Numbered from the stretch's first letter, positions 1 to 5,406 are shown. The stretch is 5,506 bases of DNA from Acidobacteriota bacterium (GCA_024276295.1 JAJRXN010000069.1:1-5506), one strand, 5' to 3'. Program-made: numbers and translations. Notes: a model not told the origin generated them from the sequence alone.

Positions 1-525
<525 letters not shown>

Positions 526-531
526 CGCGGA

Positions 532-537
532 TTCCTC
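532..537 (-). promoter_or_regulatory. Ribosome binding site of the DUF255 gene
   Basis: GAGGAA on the minus strand lies six bases before the ATG at 525. It supports this start over the internal Met40 and Met42 codons. Only the 525 start includes the complete lipoprotein signal. Confidence 0.7.
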
Positions 538-569
538 GTCCGGGACGGGACCCGCCCGGACCTTACCTG

Positions 570-599
570 ACGATACGCCCGCCTAAGTCGCTCTGCCAA
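570..599 (-). promoter_or_regulatory. Possible sigma-70-type promoter for the DUF255 gene
   Basis: On the minus strand TTGGCA (599-594, five of six matches to TTGACA) is followed after 18 bp by TATCGT (575-570, four of six matches to TATAAT). Transcription would start near 563 and leave a leader of about 38 nt. The -35 box directly abuts the T-rich tail of the proposed terminator of the upstream gene, which fits a compact transcription-unit boundary. This is pattern matching only, and promoter consensus in this lineage is unknown. Confidence 0.35.
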
Positions 600-668
600 G
601 AAGACGAAGTTGCCCCGGAGACCGCGTGCCTGGTGAACCAGCGGCGAACGTCCAGCGGTCTCCGGGGC
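598..668 (-). terminator. Candidate intrinsic terminator: 13-bp perfect inverted repeat plus T-rich tail
   Basis: Positions 612-624 (GCCCCGGAGACCG) and 656-668 (CGGTCTCCGGGGC) are exact reverse complements, separated by 31 nt. The loop carries its own hairpin, CTGG-TGAA-CCAG at 630-641 on the plus strand. Read on the minus strand, the stem begins 23 bases after the DUF2892 stop codon. It is followed by AACTTCGTCTTCTT, which is T-rich for this GC-rich region. The position and tail suit a terminator for the DUF2892 transcript. The long loop and interrupted T tract are atypical, so an attenuator or another structured RNA is also possible. Confidence 0.5.
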
Positions 669-690
669 GGGGGAAGCTGTGCGGCTGTTG

Positions 691-921
691 TCATCCTCGG
701 GGGGAGGTAGACGGTTCGGAGGTCGAGCAAGCCGCGTGCTCGAGCCCGATCTTGCGGAAGAACCACTCCGCCGGGCAGATGCCGGTGAAGGCCGACTGCA
801 GCAGGTTGGCGCCCACGAAGGCGGTCAGCAGATAGAAGCCCTCGTGCACGAAGTACCCGAGAGCGAGACCGATCAGCACGAAGCTGCCGGCCAGGGCACG
901 GATGGCATTCTCGACCGTCAT
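691..921 (-). CDS. Small inner-membrane protein, DUF2892 (YgaP transmembrane-domain-like)
   Basis: A 76-residue protein with two hydrophobic segments, about residues 9-25 and 28-47, joined by a tight turn (VHEG). This is followed by the T-G-I-C-P motif (46-50) and a short amphipathic region. The pattern matches DUF2892 proteins, which form the membrane part of rhodanese YgaP or occur alone as here; no rhodanese domain is present. The last 15 residues are Ser/Thr/Pro-rich and look disordered. The chosen ATG at 921 has GAGGAG at 930-935, eight bases upstream, and starts where the family usually starts. An in-frame ATG at 945 would add eight residues but would place that Shine-Dalgarno inside the gene. 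Function is unknown; Cys49 could carry a sulfur or thiol-related role, by inference only. It lies 98 bp downstream of the dehydrogenase gene on the same strand, so co-transcription is plausible. Confidence 0.88.
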   Translation of the reverse strand: MTVENAIRALAGSFVLIGLALGYFVHEGFYLLTAFVGANLLQSAFTGICPAEWFFRKIGLEHAACSTSEPSTSPRG

Positions 922-929
922 CGTTCGGA

Positions 930-935
930 CTCCTC
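930..935 (-). promoter_or_regulatory. Ribosome binding site selecting the ATG at 921
   Basis: GAGGAG on the minus strand lies eight bases before the ATG at 921. It decides between this start and the in-frame ATG at 945. Confidence 0.7.
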
Positions 936-980
936 GACGGGGCATCGCGATCCCCGTTCGTCTGTGTCCGATGGATGCGG

Positions 981-1007
981 GTCCGGCGGGCGTGGTTACG
1001 CCGGGAC
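981..1007 (-). repeat. Short hairpin between the dehydrogenase and DUF2892 genes
   Basis: GGCGT (989-993) and ACGCC (998-1002) pair around a GGTT loop. GTCC (981-984) and GGAC (1004-1007) can extend the stem past a bulge. It starts about 13 bases after the dehydrogenase stop. No T tract follows on the minus strand, so it may be a 3'-end-stabilising or processing hairpin, or chance in GC-rich DNA. Confidence 0.25.
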
Positions 1008-1019
1008 GCGGATCCCGAC

Positions 1020-2039
1020 CTAGCGCCGGTACCGTTCGCGAATGTTCGGAATCAGATAGTCCGCGAACGCGCTCTCGAGACCGTAGCGGGGCGAGAATCC
1101 CCAGTCGGCGCGCGCCTTCGAGTCGTCGACCGCCTCCGGCCACGAATCGACGATCGCCTGACGCTTGAGGTCGGGCCGGTACCCGATTCTCGCGTCGGGA
1201 AACGACGCCAGCACCATCTGCTGGATCTCCTCGGCGGACGGGTTGAAAGCGGCGATGTTGTAGACCGTCTGCGTCAGCCGGCTCCGGTCCGCGGCCGCCA
1301 GCGCCAGCAGGGCGTCGACCGCATCGGGCATCGCCATGAACGGGATCCGCGTGTCGGGGCGCACGAAGCAGTCGTACGGGACGTTCCGGGCCGCGTGGTG
1401 GATCATCTCCGGGGCGTAGTCGCTCGTTCCCCCGGACGGGACGGTGAACGCCGAGATCAGCCCGGGAAACCGGATCGAGCGGAAGTCGACCCAGGAGCGG
1501 CCCGTCTCGACGTCGAGCTGCCTGTAGTGCCGCGAGTAGTACCGCCCGAGCTGCTCGCAGTAGAGCTTGTTGCAGCCGTACATCGTGATCGGCTCGGTGT
1601 ACTGGTACTCGCGCACCCGGCCGGCCGCGTGTTTCTCTTCGAGCGACGCGAAGCCGTAGACGGCGATCGAGCTGGGGTAGAGGAACGTCACGCTGCGGCC
1701 CTGTCCCCGCCCCTGCGCCTGGGCGAACTCGAGCAGGTTCAGCGTTCCGTTGACGTTGACCTCGTGGGCGGCGACCGGCGAGAACTCCGCCCGGGTCGAG
1801 AGCTGCGCTGCGAGGTGAAAGACCGTCTCGACGGCGTACTCCGCGAGGATCGTCTCGAGCAGCGCCCGGTCGAGGATCGAGCCGGCGATCGGGTGCCGGA
1901 CGCGCCGCGCGATCTCCGGGTCGAGCGGCTTGAGATCGAGCGTGACGATCTCGGCCCGGCCCTCGTCCGACAGGCGCTGGATCAGCGAGTGGCCGATCTC
2001 GCCGGCTGCGCCTGTCATCAGGATCACCTTCTTGCGCAC
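1020..2039 (-). CDS. NAD-dependent SDR dehydrogenase, L-threonine 3-dehydrogenase-like
   Basis: A 339-residue extended short-chain dehydrogenase with an N-terminal Rossmann fold. Visible features are the nucleotide motif TGAAGEIG (9-16), acidic Asp35 after strand 2 (favouring NAD over NADP), FHLAA (74-78), Ser123/Ser124 and the catalytic YxxxK as Y154-GCN-K158. Signatures of the SDR-type L-threonine 3-dehydrogenases follow: R-x-P-G-L-I-S around 190-196, GGTSDYA (203-209), the MPDA stretch near 237-240, YNIAAF (260-265), and RQAIVDSWP...DDSKAR-DWGF (293-314). These enzymes oxidise L-threonine to 2-amino-3-oxobutanoate, the first step of threonine breakdown to glycine and acetyl-CoA. No partner 2-amino-3-ketobutyrate CoA ligase is in view. 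The start is GTG at 2039 with GAGGA six bases upstream. At 339 residues it is slightly longer than the usual 310-320. Fold and subfamily resemblance are firm; the exact substrate is inferred, and another sugar or amino-acid SDR activity remains possible. Confidence 0.9.
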   Translation of the reverse strand: MRKKVILMTGAAGEIGHSLIQRLSDEGRAEIVTLDLKPLDPEIARRVRHPIAGSILDRALLETILAEYAVETVFHLAAQLSTRAEFSPVAAHEVNVNGTLNLLEFAQAQGRGQGRSVTFLYPSSIAVYGFASLEEKHAAGRVREYQYTEPITMYGCNKLYCEQLGRYYSRHYRQLDVETGRSWVDFRSIRFPGLISAFTVPSGGTSDYAPEMIHHAARNVPYDCFVRPDTRIPFMAMPDAVDALLALAAADRSRLTQTVYNIAAFNPSAEEIQQMVLASFPDARIGYRPDLKRQAIVDSWPEAVDDSKARADWGFSPRYGLESAFADYLIPNIRERYRR

Positions 2040-2045
2040 GGCACG

Positions 2046-2050
2046 TCCTC
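2046..2050 (-). promoter_or_regulatory. Ribosome binding site selecting the GTG start of the dehydrogenase
   Basis: GAGGA on the minus strand lies six bases before the GTG at 2039. It supports GTG as the initiator, and the Rossmann strand begins immediately after it. Confidence 0.65.
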
Positions 2051-2068
2051 GCGGGCGGGGGGATGCCG

Positions 2069-2097
2069 AGGATTGGCACGCCGCAGCAGCCTGTCAA
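2069..2097 (-). promoter_or_regulatory. Probable promoter of the dehydrogenase gene
   Basis: On the minus strand a perfect TTGACA (2097-2092) is followed after 17 bp by AATCCT (2074-2069), a weak -10 match. Transcription would start around 2062, leaving a leader of roughly 22 nt that contains the Shine-Dalgarno. The exact -35 at suitable spacing in otherwise GC-rich spacer DNA is the main support. It overlaps the region upstream of the divergent lyase gene, so the two genes may share regulation. Confidence 0.45.
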
Positions 2098-2121
2098 GGG
2101 CGGGCGGCCGCGGGAGGCGGA

Positions 2122-2131
2122 GTGCTATCCT
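2122..2131 (+). promoter_or_regulatory. Weak extended -10-like element upstream of the lyase gene
   Basis: The plus strand reads GTGCTATCCT, with a TGn before TATCCT (2126-2131, four of six matches to TATAAT). No recognisable -35 lies 16-18 bp upstream. If real, transcription would begin near 2138, which would exclude the far-upstream ATG at 2063 as a start. Evidence is thin. Confidence 0.2.
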
Positions 2132-2176
2132 CGCCGGCCGCCGGAGCGCGAGCGGTTCCGGATGCGGGCCGCGGAC

Positions 2177-2183
2177 GGAGGGG
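2177..2183 (+). promoter_or_regulatory. Ribosome binding site selecting the ATG at 2186
   Basis: GGAGGGG ends two bases before the ATG at 2186; its GGAGG core (2177-2181) leaves four bases, which is short but usable. The in-frame ATGs at 2063 and 2162 have no comparable site. They would add Arg/Pro-rich residues that the enzyme family lacks. Confidence 0.6.
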
Positions 2184-2185
2184 CG

Positions 2186-3430
2186 ATGGGCAGCCGAGGC
2201 AAGCAGCACCCGCGGGACGCCGGCTGGGCGTTCGATACCCGGGCGATCCACGTCGGGCAGGAACCGGACCCGGCCTTCGGGGCCGTCGCTCCGCCGATCT
2301 ACCAGACGTCGACCTTCGCGTTCGACAGTCCGGCCCAGGGGGCCCGCCGGTTCGCCGGCGAGGAGGACGGGTACATCTACTCCCGCCTCGGCAACCCGAC
2401 GACCGAACGGCTCGAGGAGTGCGTGGCGGCGCTCGAGGGGGGGCACGGCGGGCTCGCCACGGCTTCCGGGATGGCGGCGGTGTCGATCGTGATGCTCGGG
2501 CTGCTCGAGTCGGGCGGCCACGTCGTCGCCACGGACTGCATGTACGGCCCCTCGCGTCTGCTGCTCGAGAACGAACTGTCCCGCTTCGGCATCGAGGCCA
2601 GTTTCGTCGACACTGCCGATGCCGGCCGTGTCGAACGGGCGATGCGCCCGACGACGCGGATCGTCTTCGTGGAGACGCCCTCGAACCCGACGCTCAAGCT
2701 GACCGACCTCGAGGAGATGACGCGGATCGCCCATGCCGGCGACGCGCTGCTCGTCTGCGACAACACGTTCGCCTCGCCGCTGCTCCAGCGTCCGATCGAA
2801 AAGGGCGCGGACATCGTGCTGCACTCGACGACCAAGTACATCAACGGGCACTCGGACGTCGTCGGCGGGATCATCGTCAGCAGGACACCGGAGCTGCACG
2901 CGCGACTCGGGAAGATGCGCGCCTTCCATGGCGGCTCGATGGACCCGCACCAGAGCTGGCTCGTGCTGCGCGGGCTCAAGACGCTGCCGCTGCGGGTCCG
3001 CCGCGCCCAGGACAGCGCGCGGCGGCTCGCGGAGTTTCTGGCCGGGCACGCCGCGGTGAGCGGCGTCCACTATCCGGGACTCGCCTCCCATCCGCAGCAC
3101 GCGCTGGCACGACGCCAGATGGACGGTCCCGGCTCGATGATCGCGATCGAACTCGCCGGGGGCTACGACGCGGGAGTGAAGCTGCTCGAGCGGGTGCGCG
3201 TGATGACGCTCGCCGTCTCGCTCGGGGGCGTCGAGTCGCTGATCGAGCATCCGGCCTCGATGACCCACGCCGGGATGTCCACGGCCGAACTCGCCGAGGT
3301 GGGCATCACGCCGGGAATGGTCCGGATCGCCGTCGGCTGCGAGTCCTACGAGGACCTCGAGCGGGACCTCGCGCAGGCGCTCGACCAGGCGAGCCGCTCC
3401 TCGAGCCCGAGCGCGGCGATCCGGCGGTAG
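2186..3430 (+). CDS. PLP-dependent trans-sulfuration enzyme (cystathionine/methionine gamma-lyase family)
   Basis: A complete 414-residue fold-type I PLP enzyme of the Cys/Met metabolism family, typical in length. Landmarks are TRAIHVGQEPDP (18-29), PPIYQTSTF (36-44), YSRLGNPT (65-72; Tyr65 and Arg67 bind the neighbouring subunit's PLP phosphate), SGMAA (94-98), Tyr120 stacking on PLP, D192-N-T-F contacting the PLP nitrogen, S-T-T-K217-Y with Lys217 as the Schiff-base lysine, GHSDVVGG (221-228), SLGGVES (345-351), HPASMTH (355-361), and Arg380 for the substrate carboxylate. The family eliminates or exchanges gamma-substituents of cystathionine, homocysteine, methionine or O-acylhomoserine. 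The specificity positions resemble methionine gamma-lyase more than human cystathionine gamma-lyase (Ile64, Leu125, Val344), but the methionine gamma-lyase cysteine is Pro122 here. It is divergent from the threonine dehydrogenase-like gene, and its last 85 bp overlap the convergent activator gene. Family is certain; substrate is not. Confidence 0.96.
   Translation: MGSRGKQHPRDAGWAFDTRAIHVGQEPDPAFGAVAPPIYQTSTFAFDSPAQGARRFAGEEDGYIYSRLGNPTTERLEECVAALEGGHGGLATASGMAAVSIVMLGLLESGGHVVATDCMYGPSRLLLENELSRFGIEASFVDTADAGRVERAMRPTTRIVFVETPSNPTLKLTDLEEMTRIAHAGDALLVCDNTFASPLLQRPIEKGADIVLHSTTKYINGHSDVVGGIIVSRTPELHARLGKMRAFHGGSMDPHQSWLVLRGLKTLPLRVRRAQDSARRLAEFLAGHAAVSGVHYPGLASHPQHALARRQMDGPGSMIAIELAGGYDAGVKLLERVRVMTLAVSLGGVESLIEHPASMTHAGMSTAELAEVGITPGMVRIAVGCESYEDLERDLAQALDQASRSSSPSAAIRR
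3346..3430. other. 85-bp tail-to-tail overlap of two coding regions
   Basis: The lyase stop (TAG, 3428-3430) lies inside the activator gene, and the activator stop (TAG, minus strand, 3348-3346) lies inside the lyase gene. The overlap encodes the last 27 lyase residues and the last 27 activator residues. The activator's part includes the end of its HTH (about YRRIAALGL); the lyase's part is its final helix plus a Ser-rich tail beyond the usual end of the family near residue 402. No terminator separates the genes, so the transcripts would be antisense to each other here. Confidence 0.85.
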
Positions 3431-4659
3431 AGCTTCTGTCGCGTCCAGCCCAGGTGCCGGGCGGCCCGAGCCTTGACGCCGTGGGCCAGTGCCAGCGCCT
3501 CGAGAATTGCGTGTGCCTCGAGGTTCTCGGCGTCGACCTGCATTTCCGGGAGGCATGCCTCCAGCGTGCCGGCGTCGATCGTCGGCCCGCGGGCCAGGGT
3601 CAGCGCCCGGCGCAGGATGTTGTCCAGTTCGCGGACGTTGCCCGGCAGCCGGAGCAGCGTCAGCAGCGAAAGAGCCGTCAGGCTGACTGCCCGGCGCGGC
3701 AGCGCGGCGTCCCGTTCGGCGCGCGCCAGCAGCGCCGCCACCAGGAACGGCAGGTCCGCGGGAGTCTCCCGCAGCGGCGGGAGCCGGACGGTCACGCCGG
3801 CCAGCCTGAAGTACAGGTCCTGGCGGAAGGCGCCTTTCCGGGCGAGCGCCGGCAGATCGCGATGCGTCGCGGCGACGAACCGCACGTCGACCGGGTGGGC
3901 GTGGTCGTCGCCGAGAGGGCGGATCTCGCGTTCCTGCAGGACGCGCAGCAGCTTGGCCTGGATCGCTGGGGGGACGTCGCCGATCTCGTCGAGAAACAGC
4001 GTGCCTCCCCCGGCCGAGGCGATCCGTCCGGGCCGGTCCCGGGTCGCCCCGGTGAACGCTCCGCGCCGCACGCCGAACAGCTCGGCCTCGAGCAGGCTCT
4101 CGGGAAGCGCGGCGCAGTTCTCCGCGACGAACGGCCCCGGCCGTCCGGAGGCCGCGTGGAGCGCCCTCGCAGTGACCTCCTTGCCGGCGCCGGTCTCGCC
4201 GAGGATCAGCACCGACAGCGGAACGGGCGCGACGCGGGCGAGCAGATCACACGTCGCCGCGAGGCTCGGGCGCGCGGCCTCGACCGCGAGGAGTGGCTCA
4301 CGCTCGAGCAGACCGGAGAGCCGGGCGCGGGTGCTCTCCTCCGCCTCGGCGACGACCCGCCGCAGGAGGCGATCGCCGGCGTCACGCGGGACCGGGACCA
4401 GCACGATCGCGGGGGCTGGATCGCGCAGCGCCGTGACCGCGAGCGTCGCCCCGCCCGCCCGCACGGTGCGCCGGTCGCCGTCGAGCAGCGACGCGATCCC
4501 GGCGCGCCGGAAGTGCGGTTCGTCCCCGCGATGAGGCGTCGGGGCCTCGCCCAGGCGCCGGTCGCCGACGAGCAGCACCGGCGTGCCGCCGCCGGCCGGA
4601 GGCGTCGCCGCCGAGCGCGGCATGGAGGCCGGACGCGAGCCGTGATCGTGGCCTGTCAT
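3346..4659 (-). CDS. Sigma-54-dependent-type AAA+ transcriptional activator with Fis-type HTH
   Basis: A 437-residue enhancer-binding-type regulator (ATG at 4659). Residues 1-125 are Ala/Arg/Gly-rich and match no sensory domain I recognise: there is no receiver aspartate pattern and no clear FHA, GAF or PAS motif. The AAA+ domain runs from about 125 to 350: Walker A GETGAGKE (154-161), ENCAALPE (180-187), the sigma-54-contacting G-A-F-T-G-A loop (200-205), Walker B LFLDEIGD (221-228), sensor I FVAATHRDL (261-269), arginine-finger region FRQDLYFRL (278-286), and sensor II LPGNVREL (338-345). The usual Trp before PGN is Leu338. The C-terminal HTH occupies about 383-418. The family hydrolyses ATP to open sigma-54 promoter complexes after binding upstream DNA. 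Start choice is tentative: only a weak GGGG lies upstream, and Met13 (4623) is an alternative. It is divergent from a secreted-protein gene and convergent with the lyase gene. Confidence 0.93.
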   Translation of the reverse strand: MTGHDHGSRPASMPRSAATPPAGGGTPVLLVGDRRLGEAPTPHRGDEPHFRRAGIASLLDGDRRTVRAGGATLAVTALRDPAPAIVLVPVPRDAGDRLLRRVVAEAEESTRARLSGLLEREPLLAVEAARPSLAATCDLLARVAPVPLSVLILGETGAGKEVTARALHAASGRPGPFVAENCAALPESLLEAELFGVRRGAFTGATRDRPGRIASAGGGTLFLDEIGDVPPAIQAKLLRVLQEREIRPLGDDHAHPVDVRFVAATHRDLPALARKGAFRQDLYFRLAGVTVRLPPLRETPADLPFLVAALLARAERDAALPRRAVSLTALSLLTLLRLPGNVRELDNILRRALTLARGPTIDAGTLEACLPEMQVDAENLEAHAILEALALAHGVKARAARHLGWTRQKLYRRIAALGLEERLAWSSACARSRSRSS

Positions 4660-4662
4660 AAT
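4657..4662 (+). promoter_or_regulatory. Possible -10 element for the secreted-protein gene
   Basis: CATAAT matches TATAAT at five of six positions and is one of the few AT-rich hexamers in the area. It would place a plus-strand start near 4670, about 60 nt ahead of the GTG at 4731. It overlaps the start codon of the divergent activator and has no convincing -35 about 17 bp upstream. Confidence 0.25.
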
Positions 4663-4671
4663 CGAACCCCG

Positions 4672-4691
4672 GATGCGTGATGCCCGGCATC
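4672..4691. promoter_or_regulatory. Operator-like dyad in the activator/secreted-protein divergent spacer
   Basis: GATGCC-C-GGCATC (4679-4691) is a perfect six-base inverted repeat with one central base. A further GATGC lies directly upstream at 4672-4676, giving a GATGC direct repeat with a 7-bp period. The element sits in the 71-bp spacer between the divergent starts at 4659 and 4731, where a regulator site would be expected. Binding by the adjacent activator is a guess; GC-rich DNA produces such dyads by chance fairly often. Confidence 0.3.
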
Positions 4692-4715
4692 GTAGCGGTG
4701 GTGCAACCGGGCGAG

Positions 4716-4721
4716 AGGAGA
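4716..4721 (+). promoter_or_regulatory. Ribosome binding site selecting the GTG at 4731
   Basis: AGGAGA lies nine bases before the GTG at 4731, within a longer purine run (GAGAGGAGA). The in-frame GTG/ATG codons at 4677 and 4680 have no comparable site and would put this purine run inside the gene. Confidence 0.55.
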
Positions 4722-4730
4722 TGCAGCCAG

Positions 4731-5351
4731 GTGGCTTCCCGGATTCGCGAGTCCCGTCGGGTGCCGCGGCGCGTCGTGTCCCGCGCCGCGCTGCTGGCAC
4801 TGCTCGGTCTGCTGGCGTTTGCGGCGTTGGCCGAGGATGTCGTCGTCCTGCGTGATGGCGGGGAAGTGCGCGGCAAGCTCCTCTCGCTCGATGAACACCG
4901 GGCCGTGGTCGAGCGCCAGGACGGACGGAGGACGACGATTCCGCGGCGCGAGATCCGCCGCATCGAGTTCGGCGAGGAGGAGCGGCCGTCCCTCAAGGTG
5001 CTGGTGACCGTGCGCGCGGCGGACGACACCCTCGAACTGCTGCTCGATGGCCGCCGTGTGGCCTCTCCGGAGGAGCTGCGGGACGGCTGGGTCGACATCG
5101 GACCGCTGCTCGCCGATGGCGCCAACTTGGTCGAGGCGGTGGTGCACAACGAGAGCGGGACCTGGGCCTACAGTTGGGTGATCGACCTTGGCGGGAAGCG
5201 TGTCTCCCTCTCCTGCGGGCAACGCGGCCGCAAGGGCTGCACGAAGGCAGGACGCAGCGGCCATGAGCGGGGGCGCCTGCCGGGCGGGAAGGTCTGGCTC
5301 TACGTCGATCGGGCGGCGGGCACGGTCGAACACGAGATCGACGAGCGCTGA
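4731..5351 (+). CDS. Secreted protein of unknown function with N-terminal V-x-L-x-D-G beta domain
   Basis: A 206-residue protein starting at GTG 4731. Residues 1-34 are a Sec signal peptide: an Arg-rich n-region, a Leu/Ala core (about 19-33) and A32-L-A34 before Glu35 as the likely signal peptidase I site. The mature N-terminus (35-81) reads as a short beta domain with DVVVLRDGGEVRGK (36-49), DGRRTTIPRREI (64-75) and RIEF (77-80). Similar D-x-V-x-L-x-D-G...G-x-V openings occur in exported proteins of Planctomycetota and Acidobacteriota, by recollection. Residues 87-206 are beta-rich and unrecognised: GPLLADGANLVEAVVHN (124-140), a W-A-Y-S-W stretch (145-149), Cys162 and Cys170 flanking a basic Gly-rich loop, and a final strand KVWLYVD (187-193). 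The two cysteines could form a disulfide after export. It is transcribed away from the sigma-54-type activator 71 bp upstream. Coding and export are well supported; function is unknown. Confidence 0.85.
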   Translation: MASRIRESRRVPRRVVSRAALLALLGLLAFAALAEDVVVLRDGGEVRGKLLSLDEHRAVVERQDGRRTTIPRREIRRIEFGEEERPSLKVLVTVRAADDTLELLLDGRRVASPEELRDGWVDIGPLLADGANLVEAVVHNESGTWAYSWVIDLGGKRVSLSCGQRGRKGCTKAGRSGHERGRLPGGKVWLYVDRAAGTVEHEIDER

Positions 5352-5352
5352 C

Positions 5353-5365
5353 GGCCTGGCAGGCC
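5353..5365 (+). other. Small GC hairpin just after the secreted-protein stop
   Basis: GGCCT (5353-5357), loop GGC, AGGCC (5361-5365) begins two bases after the TGA. It is followed by CCCC rather than a T tract, so it is at best a weak or factor-assisted transcript end. Confidence 0.25.
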
Positions 5366-5406
5366 CCCTACGTGTAGCGCAGCTTGTTGGTGCGTATCTG
5401 GGTGGA

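Noticed and set aside
922..2097. Upstream extension of the DUF2892 frame to 468 codons.
   Set aside because: The extra N-terminal part is an out-of-frame reading of the dehydrogenase gene. The DUF2892 gene has its own Shine-Dalgarno and ATG at 921.
2063..2185. A longer lyase starting at ATG 2063 or 2162.
   Set aside because: The added residues are Arg/Pro-rich and absent from the family. Neither start has a good Shine-Dalgarno, whereas the ATG at 2186 follows GGAGGGG.
975..2492. A 505-codon plus-strand frame opposite the dehydrogenase.
   Set aside because: It is antisense to a gene with clear SDR motifs, has an Arg/Val/Asp-rich composition and no domain signature.
2400..3400. Repeated CTCGAG hexamers across the lyase gene.
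   Set aside because: They mostly encode Leu-Glu with the preferred codons CTC and GAG, so they reflect codon bias and not a repeat element.
2024..3556. A 510-codon minus-strand frame opposite the lyase.
   Set aside because: It is antisense to a well-conserved PLP enzyme and shows no motifs of its own.
1930..4680. A 916-codon plus-strand open frame, the longest in the window.
   Set aside because: It overlaps the lyase in another frame and the activator in antisense. Its product is Arg/Gly/Ala/Pro-rich with no recognisable motif. High-GC DNA lacks stop codons, so such shadows are expected.
4691..4709. A possible sigma-54 -24/-12 promoter on the minus strand (GG-N10-GC) ahead of the activator gene.
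   Set aside because: Only the GG and GC dinucleotides fit; the surrounding TGGCAC and TTGCA bases do not match.
5374..5401. A tRNA D-arm look-alike (TAGCGCAGC...TTGGTGCGT) suggesting a tRNA or attachment-site fragment.
   Set aside because: The following bases give a 9-nt rather than 7-nt anticodon loop, no GGTTCGA T-arm follows, and no acceptor stem pairs. It is probably chance.
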